A DNA stretch of 64,000 nucleotides, taken from positions 682,001-746,000 of the forward strand of contig NZ_CP060790.1 in NCBI RefSeq assembly GCF_014489595.1, in the 5' to 3' direction. Positions 29,352 through 37,192 of this stretch are shown here, in pieces. The translations under genes were made by a program, and so were the position numbers. Numbering within the stretch: position 1 is the stretch's first letter; each line of letters begins with the position of its first letter. The DNA comes from Paenacidovorax monticola. GTDB taxonomy: Bacteria; Pseudomonadota; Gammaproteobacteria; Burkholderiales; Burkholderiaceae_C. Under the pieces are notes generated by a model. That model made no database searches and was not told where the DNA came from. It saw only the letters and a program-made list of their open reading frames with translations.

Positions 29352-30265
29352 TCGACAACTTCCAAGGCAAGACGGCCGTGCTGACGGGCGCGGGCTCGGG
29401 CTTCGGCCTCGAGTGCGCGCGCATCGGCGCCCGGCATGGCATGAACCTGGTGCTGGTGGACGTGCAGGAGGACGCGCTGCAGGCCGCCGCGACCGAGCTG
29501 CTCGCCACGGGCGCCCAGGTGCTGGCGCGCCGCGTGGACGTGTCGAACGCCGAGCAGATGCAGGAGCTGGCCGACGCCGTGCAGCAGCGCTTCGGCGCGC
29601 CGCACCTCGTGTTCAACAACGCGGGCGTCGGCTCGGGCGGACTGGTGTGGGAGAACTCGGTCCAGGACTGGGAATGGGTGCTGGGCGTGAACCTCATGGG
29701 CGTGGTGCACGGCGTGCGCCTGTTCACGCCCATGATGCTGGAGGCCGCGCGGCACGACCCTGCGTACCGGGGCCACATCGTCAACACGGCCAGCATGGCG
29801 GGCCTGCTGGCGCCGCCCAACATGGGCATCTACAACGTGAGCAAGCACGCCGTGGTGAGCCTGTCCGAGACGCTGTACCAGGACCTGGCGCTGGTCACCG
29901 ACCAGATCGGCGCGAGCGTGCTGTGTCCGTACTTCGTCCCCACGGGCATCAGCCACAGCGAGCGCAACCGCCCGGCCGCCATGGCCGGCGAACGGCCCAC
30001 CCAGAGCCAGCTCATCGGCCAGGCCATGATCGGCAAGGCCGTCAGCGCGGGCAAGGTGACCGCGGCGGATGTGGCGCAGAAAGTGTTCGATGCCGTGGCC
30101 GCCAACCAGTTCTACATCTACAGCCACCCCCAGGCGCTGGGCTCCGTGCAGACGCGCATGGAAGACGTGGTGCAGGGGCGCAACCCTACCGACCCCTTCG
30201 CCGACAAGCCCGAGCTGGGCGCGCAGCTGCGGGCCGCCTTGCGCGCCATGCCTGGCGCCGCCTGA
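29348..30265 (+). CDS. Short-chain dehydrogenase/reductase
   Basis: The 305-residue SDR has TGAGSGFGLE as cofactor loop, NNAGV, catalytic Ser in NTASMAG and YNVSKHAV as the Tyr-Lys pair. The C-terminal extension of about 50 residues is typical of SDRs acting on bulky or long-chain substrates. It is translationally coupled to the preceding GST gene. Its substrate is unknown. Confidence 0.9.
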   Translation: MIDNFQGKTAVLTGAGSGFGLECARIGARHGMNLVLVDVQEDALQAAATELLATGAQVLARRVDVSNAEQMQELADAVQQRFGAPHLVFNNAGVGSGGLVWENSVQDWEWVLGVNLMGVVHGVRLFTPMMLEAARHDPAYRGHIVNTASMAGLLAPPNMGIYNVSKHAVVSLSETLYQDLALVTDQIGASVLCPYFVPTGISHSERNRPAAMAGERPTQSQLIGQAMIGKAVSAGKVTAADVAQKVFDAVAANQFYIYSHPQALGSVQTRMEDVVQGRNPTDPFADKPELGAQLRAALRAMPGAA

Positions 30266-30269
30266 GGCC

Positions 30270-30836
30270 GTGGCGGACTGCGGCCACACCCTGTTCGCCA
30301 CCGTGCTGGGCCCCTGCGGCATCGCCTGGGGCCCCCGGGGCGTGCTGGCCGTGCAGCTGCCCGAGGCCGACGAGGCGCGCACGCGCGAGCGCATGCTGCG
30401 CGGCTGCGGCGTGCCGCAGGAGGCCTGTCCGGCCATGGCGCCGCCGCCGTCCGTGCGCCACGCGATCGAAGGTATCCAGGCCCTGCTGGCTGGCGAGCCG
30501 CGCGACCTGCGCGAAGTGGTGCTGGACATGGAGCGCCTGAGCGAATTCCACCGCCGCGTCTATGCCCATGTGCGGGCCATACCGCCCGGCAGCACGCGCA
30601 CCTACGGCGAGGTGGCCGAGGCGCTGGGCGACAAGTCGCTGGCCCGCGCCGTGGGCCAGGCCATGGGGCACAACCCGTTCGCGCCCGTCGTGCCCTGCCA
30701 CCGCGTGCTGGCGGCGGGGCAGCGTTCCGGGGGCTTCTCGGCCCAGGGCGGGGCGCGCACCAAGCTGCGCATGCTGGAGATCGAGGGGGCGCGGCTCGGG
30801 GCCGGGGGCGAGCGCGGCCTGTTCGATGCCGACTGA
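30270..30836 (+). CDS. ogt: Methylated-DNA-protein cysteine methyltransferase
   Basis: The 188-residue protein (GTG start four bases after the SDR stop) has the helix-turn-helix GSTRTYGEVAEALGDKSLARA, the acceptor motif PCHRV with Cys 143, and the following GGFSAQGGARTKLRML loop. It transfers alkyl groups from O6-alkylguanine to itself, a suicide repair reaction. The N-terminal domain is short as in Ogt rather than Ada. Confidence 0.92.
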   Translation: MADCGHTLFATVLGPCGIAWGPRGVLAVQLPEADEARTRERMLRGCGVPQEACPAMAPPPSVRHAIEGIQALLAGEPRDLREVVLDMERLSEFHRRVYAHVRAIPPGSTRTYGEVAEALGDKSLARAVGQAMGHNPFAPVVPCHRVLAAGQRSGGFSAQGGARTKLRMLEIEGARLGAGGERGLFDAD

Positions 30837-30862
30837 GCGGCGTGCCAGCGGCAGATGCTGTT

Positions 30863-30911
30863 TGCTATGAAAACGGTAGCTTTTCGCGTTGATTCCGCAG
30901 GCGCTGGCGGC
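30863..30911 (+). repeat. Degenerate copy of the dispersed repeat (intergenic)
   Basis: TGCTATGAAAACGGTAGCTT...GCAGGCGCTGGCGGC aligns with the copy at 23229-23279 (same TGCTAT start, TAGCT at the same offset and a GGCGCTGGCGGC end). It lies between ogt and the convergent DUF1566 gene. Confidence 0.5.
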
Positions 30912-30929
30912 TGAAACGCTTCAAGGGCC

Positions 30930-31511
30930 TCAAGGCGCCGGCCGCACCAGCCGCACCGGCAGCGGGGAGCCCCGGCCCATGTCCGAGCGTGCCTCGCCGC
31001 TGCCCATGTCCACGGCCCAGCCCTGCTGTACCGACAGGCGGCTTTCGCCCGCGCCGCCGCGCGCCACGTTGCCGTAGGCATAGGGGTTGACGGTGGAGGT
31101 GTTCACGTTGGCGGTGGCGGTCCAGTGCCATTCCGCCGGTGCGCGCGGGAACAGGCGCGGGTTCAGCGCCGGGGGCTGGGTGCTCTTGTCCACGAGCCGC
31201 CGCAGCTCGTTCACGCGCGGCAGGCGCCAGGCCACGCCCTCGGCCTTCCAGCGCGCCGTGGCCAGGGCCTGCGCCTGGGCGTGCGTGAAGAGCTGGGCCG
31301 TGCCTGTGCAGGTCTTGCCGGTCCAGTGCATGCCTTCCACGCAGCGCGGCCAGGCGATCTTGGCCAGGGTGTCGATCACGTAGGCCCCGTCGTCCGAGGG
31401 GACCAGGTGGGGCTGGGTGGGCGACGGGCCCTGCGCGGCGGCGGTGGTGGCGGCGGCCAGCAGGGCGAGGGCGGTCCAGGAACGGCGGGTGGGGCGGCAC
31501 GGAAGGGGCAT
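30930..31511 (-). CDS. Exported DUF1566 domain protein
   Basis: The 193-residue product from ATG 31509-31511 has a signal peptide (SWTALALLAAATTAAAQ) and a DUF1566/Lcl C-terminal-type domain: DGAYVIDTLAKIAWPRCVEG, AWRLPRVNELRRLVD and the final MGRGSPLPVRLVRPAP. These domains occur in secreted or surface proteins of unknown function and share a C-type-lectin-like pattern. A frame open to 31583 offers an earlier start, but the signal peptide favours this one. It is divergent from the efflux pump gene. Confidence 0.85.
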   Translation of the reverse strand: MPLPCRPTRRSWTALALLAAATTAAAQGPSPTQPHLVPSDDGAYVIDTLAKIAWPRCVEGMHWTGKTCTGTAQLFTHAQAQALATARWKAEGVAWRLPRVNELRRLVDKSTQPPALNPRLFPRAPAEWHWTATANVNTSTVNPYAYGNVARGGAGESRLSVQQGWAVDMGSGEARSDMGRGSPLPVRLVRPAP

Positions 31512-31593
31512 GGCGTCGGGCTCCAGGGGCGGCAGGGCCTCGATTGTCGGCCACGAGCGAGGGTATGGGGTCTGCCGCGACAATCGCGGGCCT

Positions 31594-32799
31594 ATGTTTC
31601 TGTCTCGCTATCTCCGCATGGCCCTGGTGCTGGGCCTGCTCTCGGCCATCGGCCCGTTCGCCATCGACATGTACCTGCCCGCGTTGCCCGACATCGGGCG
31701 CAGCCTGGGGGCCGAGGTGGGCGCGGTGCAGTGGAGCCTGACGGCCTTCTTCCTCTCGCTGGGCGTGGGCCAGCTGTTCTACGGCCCCGTGTCCGACATG
31801 GTGGGGCGCAAGCCGCCGCTGTACTTCGGACTGGGCCTCTTCACGGTGGCCAGCGTGGGCTGCGCGCTGGCCACCAGCATCGAGATGCTGGTCGCGCTGC
31901 GCTTTCTGCAGGGCCTGGGCGCGGCGGCGGGCATGGCGATTCCGCGTGCCGTGGTGCGCGACCTGCACACGGGCACCGAGGCCGCCCGGCTCATGTCGCT
32001 GCTCATGCTGGTGTTCAGCGTGTCGCCTCTGCTCGCGCCGCTGGCGGGCAGCGGCGTGATCGCGCTCACGGGCTGGCGCGGCGTGTTCTGGTCCGTGGCC
32101 GGCGCGGCCCTGGCCGGGCTGGCGCTGGTGTACGGGGCGCTGCATGAAACGCGCCCCGCCGCCGAACGGGTGGAAAGCAGCCTGGGCGGCGCGGTGCGCG
32201 CCTACGGCCTGCTGCTGCGCGACGGGCACTACCTCGGGCTGGTCTTCATTGGTGGCTGCGCCCTGGCGGGCTTCTTCGTGTACCTGGCCAGCTCGCCGTT
32301 CGTGCTCATCAACCACTACGGCCTCACGCCCACGCAGTACAGCCTGGCGTTCTCGCTCAACGCGGCGGCGTTCATCGGCACGTCGCAGTTCACGGGAGCC
32401 CTGGGCGAACGCTTCGGGCTGGTGCGCGTCGTGAAGGTGGCGGCCAGCGCCTCGGGCGCGGTGATGCTGGCGCTGCTGGCCTACTACCTCGCCGGCGGCG
32501 ACCGGCTGGCCGTGCTGATCGCGCTGTACTTCGTGGCCAGCGCGCTCATGGGGCTGGTGATCCCGACCACCTCGGTGCTGGCGCTGGAGCAGCACGGAGC
32601 GATCGCGGGGACCGCCTCGGCGCTGCTCGGCACGCTGCAGATGCTGGCGGGCGCGGCGGCCATGGGCCTGGTGGGGCTCTTCGCCAATGGCAAGCCCCTG
32701 CCCATGGTGGTGGGCATGGCCGCGGGCGCGCTCGTGGGCGTGGCGCTGACGTGGCTCACGCTCGGTGGGGCGCGCGGCCACCGGGTGCAAAGCGCCTGA
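31594..32799 (+). CDS. Bcr/CflA-family multidrug efflux MFS transporter
   Basis: The 401-residue protein has twelve predicted helices. The Bcr/CflA hallmark AIDMYLPALPDIGRSLG is in the first loop, followed by GQLFYGPVSDMVGRKPPL (MFS motif A) and RFLQGLGAAAGMAIPRAVVRDL (motif B/C region). It should export drugs or metabolites using the proton gradient. No adjacent regulator apart from the divergent DUF1566 gene. Confidence 0.93.
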   Translation: MFLSRYLRMALVLGLLSAIGPFAIDMYLPALPDIGRSLGAEVGAVQWSLTAFFLSLGVGQLFYGPVSDMVGRKPPLYFGLGLFTVASVGCALATSIEMLVALRFLQGLGAAAGMAIPRAVVRDLHTGTEAARLMSLLMLVFSVSPLLAPLAGSGVIALTGWRGVFWSVAGAALAGLALVYGALHETRPAAERVESSLGGAVRAYGLLLRDGHYLGLVFIGGCALAGFFVYLASSPFVLINHYGLTPTQYSLAFSLNAAAFIGTSQFTGALGERFGLVRVVKVAASASGAVMLALLAYYLAGGDRLAVLIALYFVASALMGLVIPTTSVLALEQHGAIAGTASALLGTLQMLAGAAAMGLVGLFANGKPLPMVVGMAAGALVGVALTWLTLGGARGHRVQSA

Positions 32800-33194
32800 C
32801 GCCGGGCGCGCCGCCGTTGCCGCGGCCGCGCTCCCGTGGAGGAGCGCCTACATCTTCGCGCGCTTGTTGCAATTTGCAGCGCCTGCGCCAGGCCCGGCAA
32901 ACGCAGGGAAACCTGGGTCAAGAATACTAGGCATGCCCCTGTGCGGGCGGTGGTATTTGCCTGTTGCCGAAAGTAAATGCGGTCACCGTACCGGGGCCGG
33001 AAATCGGTATTTATTTTTCAAATGAAAGGGCGACACTGGAGATGGCGGGGGCAAAAACATACGAAGACATTCACTGAGCGTATTTGCGTGCTGAGCCTTT
33101 GCCGAATGGGCGGGATTCCATACTCCCAAGTAGGGTCCATGGGTAAAACTGATCTCGGCGGTTCCGAGAATTTTGAATTTCTAAAGGAACTATC
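32800..33194. other. Gene-free leader region upstream of the exported-protein cluster
   Basis: About 395 bases with lower GC than the genes on either side. No convincing coding frame: a 73-codon frame from 32977 has no recognisable features. Near the downstream end a small hairpin CTCGG-CGGTT-CCGAG (33154-33168) is followed by an AT-rich stretch and an AAAGGAA ribosome site before the ATG at 33195. The region is long enough for a regulated promoter and an untranslated leader. Confidence 0.4.
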
Positions 33195-33887
33195 ATGAAG
33201 AAGTCTCTGATCGCAATGGCTGTGGCAATCGCGGGCGTCGCATCGGCCGCTGGCAGCTCCAGCATCGCCGCCACGACGACGACGACCACGTCATCGTCCT
33301 CCACCCTGTCCACCGCAGCCAGTGCCGGCACAGGCTCTGCCCTCAGCGCCAACACCGCGAACTCGGGCGCGACCGCTAACGCGAGCGCTACCGGCGGCGC
33401 CATGGCCGTGCCTGGCTTTGCCGTTGGCGGAGCACAGGTCAGCGGATCGGCCGCGACCGTGGGTTCCGTGTCGAGCCTGGCCGTGACGAGCGGCAACGGC
33501 GCTGCCGCAGGCGGCGCACAGGCCGGCGCGACCGCCAATTCGGGCGCACTCGCCACCTTCGGTGCTGCGGCTCCCGGAGCCAGCGTAAGCGGCGGCGCGG
33601 CCGGCGGGGCCACATCGACCACCAACAACATTGCTGGTACGGCCGCAGGCCCTGGCGGCGGCTTTGCCCTGGTGACGAACACCTCGGGCACGGTCAGCGG
33701 CTACGGCGCCACGGCGGGGGCGATTTCCACGCCCCTGGGCACGGCGACCAACACGACCTCGGGCGCTGGCTCGCTGGGCGGCTCCACCGGCCTGACCAAC
33801 GTCCACTTCGGCAATGCCGGCACGTTCACCAACGGTGGCGGCACCAGTGGCAGTGCCTGGGCTGGTTCGGGCGCGACCGCCAACTAG
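33195..33887 (+). CDS. Secreted low-complexity Ala/Gly/Ser/Thr-rich protein
   Basis: A 230-residue protein with a signal peptide (MKKSLIAMAVAIAGVASAAG). The mature part is almost wholly Ala, Gly, Ser, Thr, Asn and Val, with no cysteine, a single tryptophan and hardly any charge. There is a T6-S4 tract near residues 27-36 and loose repeats of the type GGA-AGATANSGA and TVGSVSSLAVTSG. Such composition suggests an extracellular structural, adhesive or amyloid-like protein, but no family is recognised. It precedes two more exported proteins and a two-component system on the same strand, 72 bases ahead of the next gene. Confidence 0.75.
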   Translation: MKKSLIAMAVAIAGVASAAGSSSIAATTTTTTSSSSTLSTAASAGTGSALSANTANSGATANASATGGAMAVPGFAVGGAQVSGSAATVGSVSSLAVTSGNGAAAGGAQAGATANSGALATFGAAAPGASVSGGAAGGATSTTNNIAGTAAGPGGGFALVTNTSGTVSGYGATAGAISTPLGTATNTTSGAGSLGGSTGLTNVHFGNAGTFTNGGGTSGSAWAGSGATAN

Positions 33888-33959
33888 CGGCGCCGGGCGT
33901 CTGTCACCGTGTTCATCCGGGGCGTGCGGGGGCACCCCCGGGTGCAAAGGAGCAGAAAA

Positions 33960-34742
33960 ATGAAAACACTCTGGCTGATTTCCGTTCTCTCGTTCTCCGT
34001 GGGGGCGGTCGCACAGACGGCGGGCAGCAGTTCCGACAACAACGGGTCTTCCAGCTCTGCGGTGACCACGGCTACGGGCAATTCGCAATCGGTCTCCATG
34101 TCTGCATCGCCCAGCATGAGCACCAGCAACGTGCAGTCCATCGTTTTCAGCGGGCCCTCGGAGACCACGTCGCATGTGAACTCGACGGTCAACTCCACGT
34201 CCTACGGTACCCAGAACATCAACACCAATGCCACGGGGACGACCACCCAGAACATCAATACGAGCGGCACCTCCAAGGGCATCGTCGAGTACACGGGCAG
34301 CTACACGCTCAAGAACGTACCCAGCGTGGCGGGCCCCAACCTGACCACCAGCAATGACACCTGCATGGGCAGCAGCAGCGGCAGCGCCAATGGCACGGGA
34401 TTCGGCATCAGCTTTGGCACGACCTGGACCGATGAGCATTGCAAGCGGCTCAAGATGAGCCGGGAGCTGTGGAACAAGGGCATGAAGGCCGCCTCCCTGG
34501 CCATGGACTGCATGGACGAGGCGGCCCGGATGGCCCTGGAGATGACGGGAACCAAGTGCCCGCAGTCGATGACCGTGGAGGAGCGGCGCATCGCCTTCGG
34601 TCCGCAGGCCTCCGCCGTGGGCGCCGCTCCCAGCCCCGCCGCGACCACCGCGATGTTCGTGAGCCCGCCGCCGCCACTGCCCGAGATGGGCGCCCGGACG
34701 GCGGTGGTCGACATGCAGCCGTCGGCGCAGTATTCCAAGTAG
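33960..34742 (+). CDS. Exported Ser/Asn/Thr-rich protein with four-cysteine C-terminal region
   Basis: The 260-residue product starts after an AAGGAG site and has a signal peptide ending near GAVAQ (residue 19). Residues 20-110 are a Ser/Thr/Asn-rich spacer (repeated NINT and TTQNINTSG patterns). From about residue 110 a more complex region follows: YTGSYTLKNVPSV, SNDTCMGSSSG, FGISFGTTWTDEHCKRLK, AMDCMDEAARMALEMTGTKCPQ, giving four cysteines likely paired in the periplasm. The TCMG...FGTTW-x-D-x-x-C pattern reminds me of small exported proteins of unknown role in other proteobacteria, but I cannot name the family. The tail is Pro-rich. Confidence 0.8.
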   Translation: MKTLWLISVLSFSVGAVAQTAGSSSDNNGSSSSAVTTATGNSQSVSMSASPSMSTSNVQSIVFSGPSETTSHVNSTVNSTSYGTQNINTNATGTTTQNINTSGTSKGIVEYTGSYTLKNVPSVAGPNLTTSNDTCMGSSSGSANGTGFGISFGTTWTDEHCKRLKMSRELWNKGMKAASLAMDCMDEAARMALEMTGTKCPQSMTVEERRIAFGPQASAVGAAPSPAATTAMFVSPPPPLPEMGARTAVVDMQPSAQYSK

Positions 34743-34795
34743 GCGCTGTCCCCCGGGGGTGAGTGCTGGACCTACAGGCATGCAAGGGGATCATC

Positions 34796-35125
34796 ATGAC
34801 CAGACTGCTTTCCATGCTCCTGCTGCTGGCAGCCTCGGCGGCCTCGCAGGCAGCGACCGCGCCAGCGAATGCCGCCGATCTGATGATCGAGCGGGTTCCG
34901 TTCGGCAGCGGTATGCAGAATGCCGCGGGGCCCGAGAACGCCCAGCCGGTGGCCGATTTCGGCGTGTGGCATGCGCCGCAGTACATGCCGGGATATCCGA
35001 CGGCCGCGACCATATGGCCGCGGGTGGTGCTGGTGCAATGCAAGGGCGGAACATGCGATGGCTACGCCATCACGCCCAATATGGGGTTTGGAGAGTATCT
35101 TTTCTTTAAGCCCGTGGATAAATGA
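34796..35125 (+). CDS. Small exported protein with a CxxxxC pair
   Basis: A 109-residue protein with signal peptide (MTRLLSMLLLLAASAASQA). The mature part includes VADFGVWHAPQYMPGYPTA, VVLVQCKGGTCDGYAI and ends in EYLFFKPVDK. The two cysteines in QCKGGTC may form a disulfide. It is the third exported gene in a row, 53 bases after the previous one, so the three are likely co-transcribed. No family recognised. Confidence 0.75.
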   Translation: MTRLLSMLLLLAASAASQAATAPANAADLMIERVPFGSGMQNAAGPENAQPVADFGVWHAPQYMPGYPTAATIWPRVVLVQCKGGTCDGYAITPNMGFGEYLFFKPVDK

Positions 35126-35478
35126 TTCTCTGTTTGGCGGCGCTGAAAGCGTTGCGCCATGATTTTCATGGAGGCAGGGAAAAGGGATTTTTGTAGTACC
35201 GCATTTTTTGTCGCGCGGCCGACTTTGATAATCGGCCAATGGTGCGCTGCAATTTGAAAACAGCCGTAGGAGCGGGGGGCTGGCGTCCATGCGGGGCAGG
35301 GGCACGGCGGATTCCTGGCCTGCAGCCGCGCGCGGGAGGTGGTGTCAGATTGCAACTTTGGAAACGACCGTCGTTCCGTGTTTTTTAGGGATGGATGTTT
35401 ACGTCCGTTTCTTTTAGTGTTGATTCCCTGACACGACGACACAGGCACTGAGCGGTGCCCTTGGACATTGGAGGTTGT
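35126..35478. other. Gene-free region between exported-protein cluster and two-component system
   Basis: About 350 bases, AT-rich compared with the genes. No coding frame is convincing on either strand. It contains an inverted repeat (35217-35237) and T-rich tracts around 35190-35215 and 35380-35420, and ends with a TGGAGG ribosome site for the response regulator. It probably holds that gene's promoter. Confidence 0.45.
35217..35237. promoter_or_regulatory. Inverted repeat GGCCGA-N9-TCGGCC
   Basis: Six perfectly paired bases around a nine-base AT-rich spacer, about 240 bases before the response regulator gene. It has no T run after it, so a protein-binding site is more likely than a terminator. 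It could be a target of the adjacent LuxR-type regulator; this is inference. Confidence 0.3.
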
Positions 35479-36273
35479 ATGGCTGCCTTGCCGCTGCGGG
35501 CCGACACAGGGCCTGCGAACACGCTGGCGGAGGCCGCGGGCCGTGGCGATCGCTATCCCGGCATGCACCACGGCCCGACCTCCATTTGGCCCGACTTCAT
35601 GGCGGGCCAGTCGGAAGAGCCCGTGCGGGTCCTGCTGGTGGACGACGACGAGCACATCCGCCGCGTGATCGCCCAGGAGCTCATGGCCGACCCCCGCACC
35701 CTGCTGGTCGCCCAGGCCGCCAGCCTGCGCGAAGGCCGCCGCGCCATGCGGCTGCACGCCTTCGACGTGCTGCTGGTGGACCTGTACCTGGGCGATGGCG
35801 AGGGGTTCGAGCTGCTCCAGTGCCTGAAGACCATCCACCCCCATGCCGAGGCCGTGGTGATCTCCCTCATGGACGACGACGAGCAGGTAGTGCGCGCCTT
35901 CGAGCTGGGGGCCACGGGCTACCTGGTCAAGAACTCGCTGTTCGGCAACTACGCGCAGGCCGTGCTGCAGGTGGTCAACGGCGGTGCGTCCATCACCCCG
36001 CACCTTGCGCGCCGGCTGCTGCAGCGCTTTGGCGCGGCGCCGGCGGCCCGCCAGGACGTGCGCGACGGCGCGGGCGAATCGGAGCCGCTGTCCCTGCGCG
36101 AGAAGGAAGTGCTGGGCATGGTGGCCAGCGGGTACACGAGCGCGGAAATCGCGGCGCGGCTGCTCATCAGCGCCGCCACCGTGGACACGCACATCCGCAA
36201 CATCTATCGCAAGCTGCAGGTGCGCACGCGGGCCCAGGCGGTGCGGTTCGCGTCGCTGCGCGGCCTGTTCTAG
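35479..36273 (+). CDS. NarL/LuxR-type response regulator
   Basis: The 264-residue regulator starts at ATG 35479, six bases after a TGGAGG site. A 45-residue N-terminal lead precedes the receiver domain: VRVLLVDDDEHIRR with the acidic pair, phospho-acceptor Asp 101 in LLVDLYLGDGEG, and the Lys in GYLVKNSLFG. The C-terminal LuxR helix-turn-helix (about 195-255) reads LSLREKEVLGMVASGYTSAE...VDTHIRNIYRKLQVRTRAQAV. It should bind DNA when phosphorylated by the histidine kinase encoded 22 bases downstream. The three exported-protein genes upstream are attractive targets. Confidence 0.93.
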   Translation: MAALPLRADTGPANTLAEAAGRGDRYPGMHHGPTSIWPDFMAGQSEEPVRVLLVDDDEHIRRVIAQELMADPRTLLVAQAASLREGRRAMRLHAFDVLLVDLYLGDGEGFELLQCLKTIHPHAEAVVISLMDDDEQVVRAFELGATGYLVKNSLFGNYAQAVLQVVNGGASITPHLARRLLQRFGAAPAARQDVRDGAGESEPLSLREKEVLGMVASGYTSAEIAARLLISAATVDTHIRNIYRKLQVRTRAQAVRFASLRGLF

Positions 36274-36295
36274 AGCCCGCCATGCACTAGCGGCC

Positions 36296-37162
36296 ATGCC
36301 TGTGTCGCGCCCACTCCTGTTCGTGCTGGCCTGCCTCGCGGTGTGGGCCGTCCATCTGGGGCTGCACCTGGCCAATGCCTATGCGCTGTGGCCCCTGGAC
36401 GGGGTGGGGCATCGGTACGGCGCCCTTGTCGAGCTGCTCCTGATCCTTGTGCTGGGCGCCTTGCTTGCCATGCTGCTGCCGCGCGCGCTGCGCTGGCGCA
36501 CCCGGCGCAGCGCCAGGCCCTCGGCCGAACTGCAGCAGGAGCGCCAGCGCATCGCGCGCGACCTGCATGACCATGTGGGCTCGCAACTGGTGAACGCCAT
36601 GGCGCTGCTCGACGCCCAGGTTCCTCCGCAGCGCGATGCGCTCCGGTTGCTGGAGCAGTGCCTGCTGGACCTGCGCCTCGTGGTGGACTCCATGGAAGGC
36701 TGCGATGACACGCTGACGGGCCGGCTTGCGCGCTTGCGCCACCGCATGCTGCCCGTGCTGCAGCGCCGTGGCGTGGCCATGGACTGGAGCGTGGACTGCC
36801 TCGAGGGCATGCCTGCACCGCAGGGCGAGGCGGCCCAGCACCTGAGCGCCATCGTGCAGGAGGCCCTGAGCAATGTGCTGCAGCATGCCCAGGCCCGCAA
36901 GGTGGCAGTGCGCCTGGCATGCGAGGGCCCGCACTGGTGCCTGGAGGTCCGGGACGACGGCGTGGGCGGCGCACCGGAGGAGGGAGCCCCCGCGGCGGGC
37001 CACGGCATACCGGGCATGCGGCGCCGCGCGCAGCTGGCGGGCGGGCGGCTGAGCGTGCTGCGACCGCCAGAGGGCGGGACCTGCGTTCGCGTGCTGGTGC
37101 CCCATGCGGGCGCCATGGCACGACACGGCCCGGTCCTGCCGCGAGGGGCGTCCGCCGAGTAG
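36296..37162 (+). CDS. Membrane histidine kinase, HisKA_3 (NarX/DesK-like) type
   Basis: The 288-residue kinase has two N-terminal transmembrane helices (about 5-25 and 43-65) with a very short periplasmic loop, so it probably senses within the membrane. The dimerisation/phosphotransfer motif is RIARDLHDHVGSQL with His 91. The ATPase domain has the N-box IVQEALSNVLQHAQA, the G1 box VRDDGVGG and the G2 box GHGIPGMRRRAQLAGG. It pairs with the LuxR-type regulator just upstream. The ATPase is complete. Start ATG 36296 was chosen because the hydrophobic segment follows it directly. Confidence 0.93.
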   Translation: MPVSRPLLFVLACLAVWAVHLGLHLANAYALWPLDGVGHRYGALVELLLILVLGALLAMLLPRALRWRTRRSARPSAELQQERQRIARDLHDHVGSQLVNAMALLDAQVPPQRDALRLLEQCLLDLRLVVDSMEGCDDTLTGRLARLRHRMLPVLQRRGVAMDWSVDCLEGMPAPQGEAAQHLSAIVQEALSNVLQHAQARKVAVRLACEGPHWCLEVRDDGVGGAPEEGAPAAGHGIPGMRRRAQLAGGRLSVLRPPEGGTCVRVLVPHAGAMARHGPVLPRGASAE

Positions 37163-37192
37163 CGCCAGAACGCGCCTGCGCGATCCGCGCGA

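Noticed and set aside
32977..33198. A 73-codon forward frame in the gap before the exported-protein cluster.
   Set aside because: No ribosome site, no family, no signal peptide, and it overlaps the real start at 33195.
33265..33300. Short ACG-type trinucleotide repeat at the start of the low-complexity protein, as a possible phase-variation tract.
   Set aside because: Units are three bases long and interrupted, so slippage would not switch the gene off.
35455..35478. GTG at 35455 as start of the response regulator.
   Set aside because: The ATG at 35479 has a TGGAGG ribosome site at the right distance and the GTG has none.
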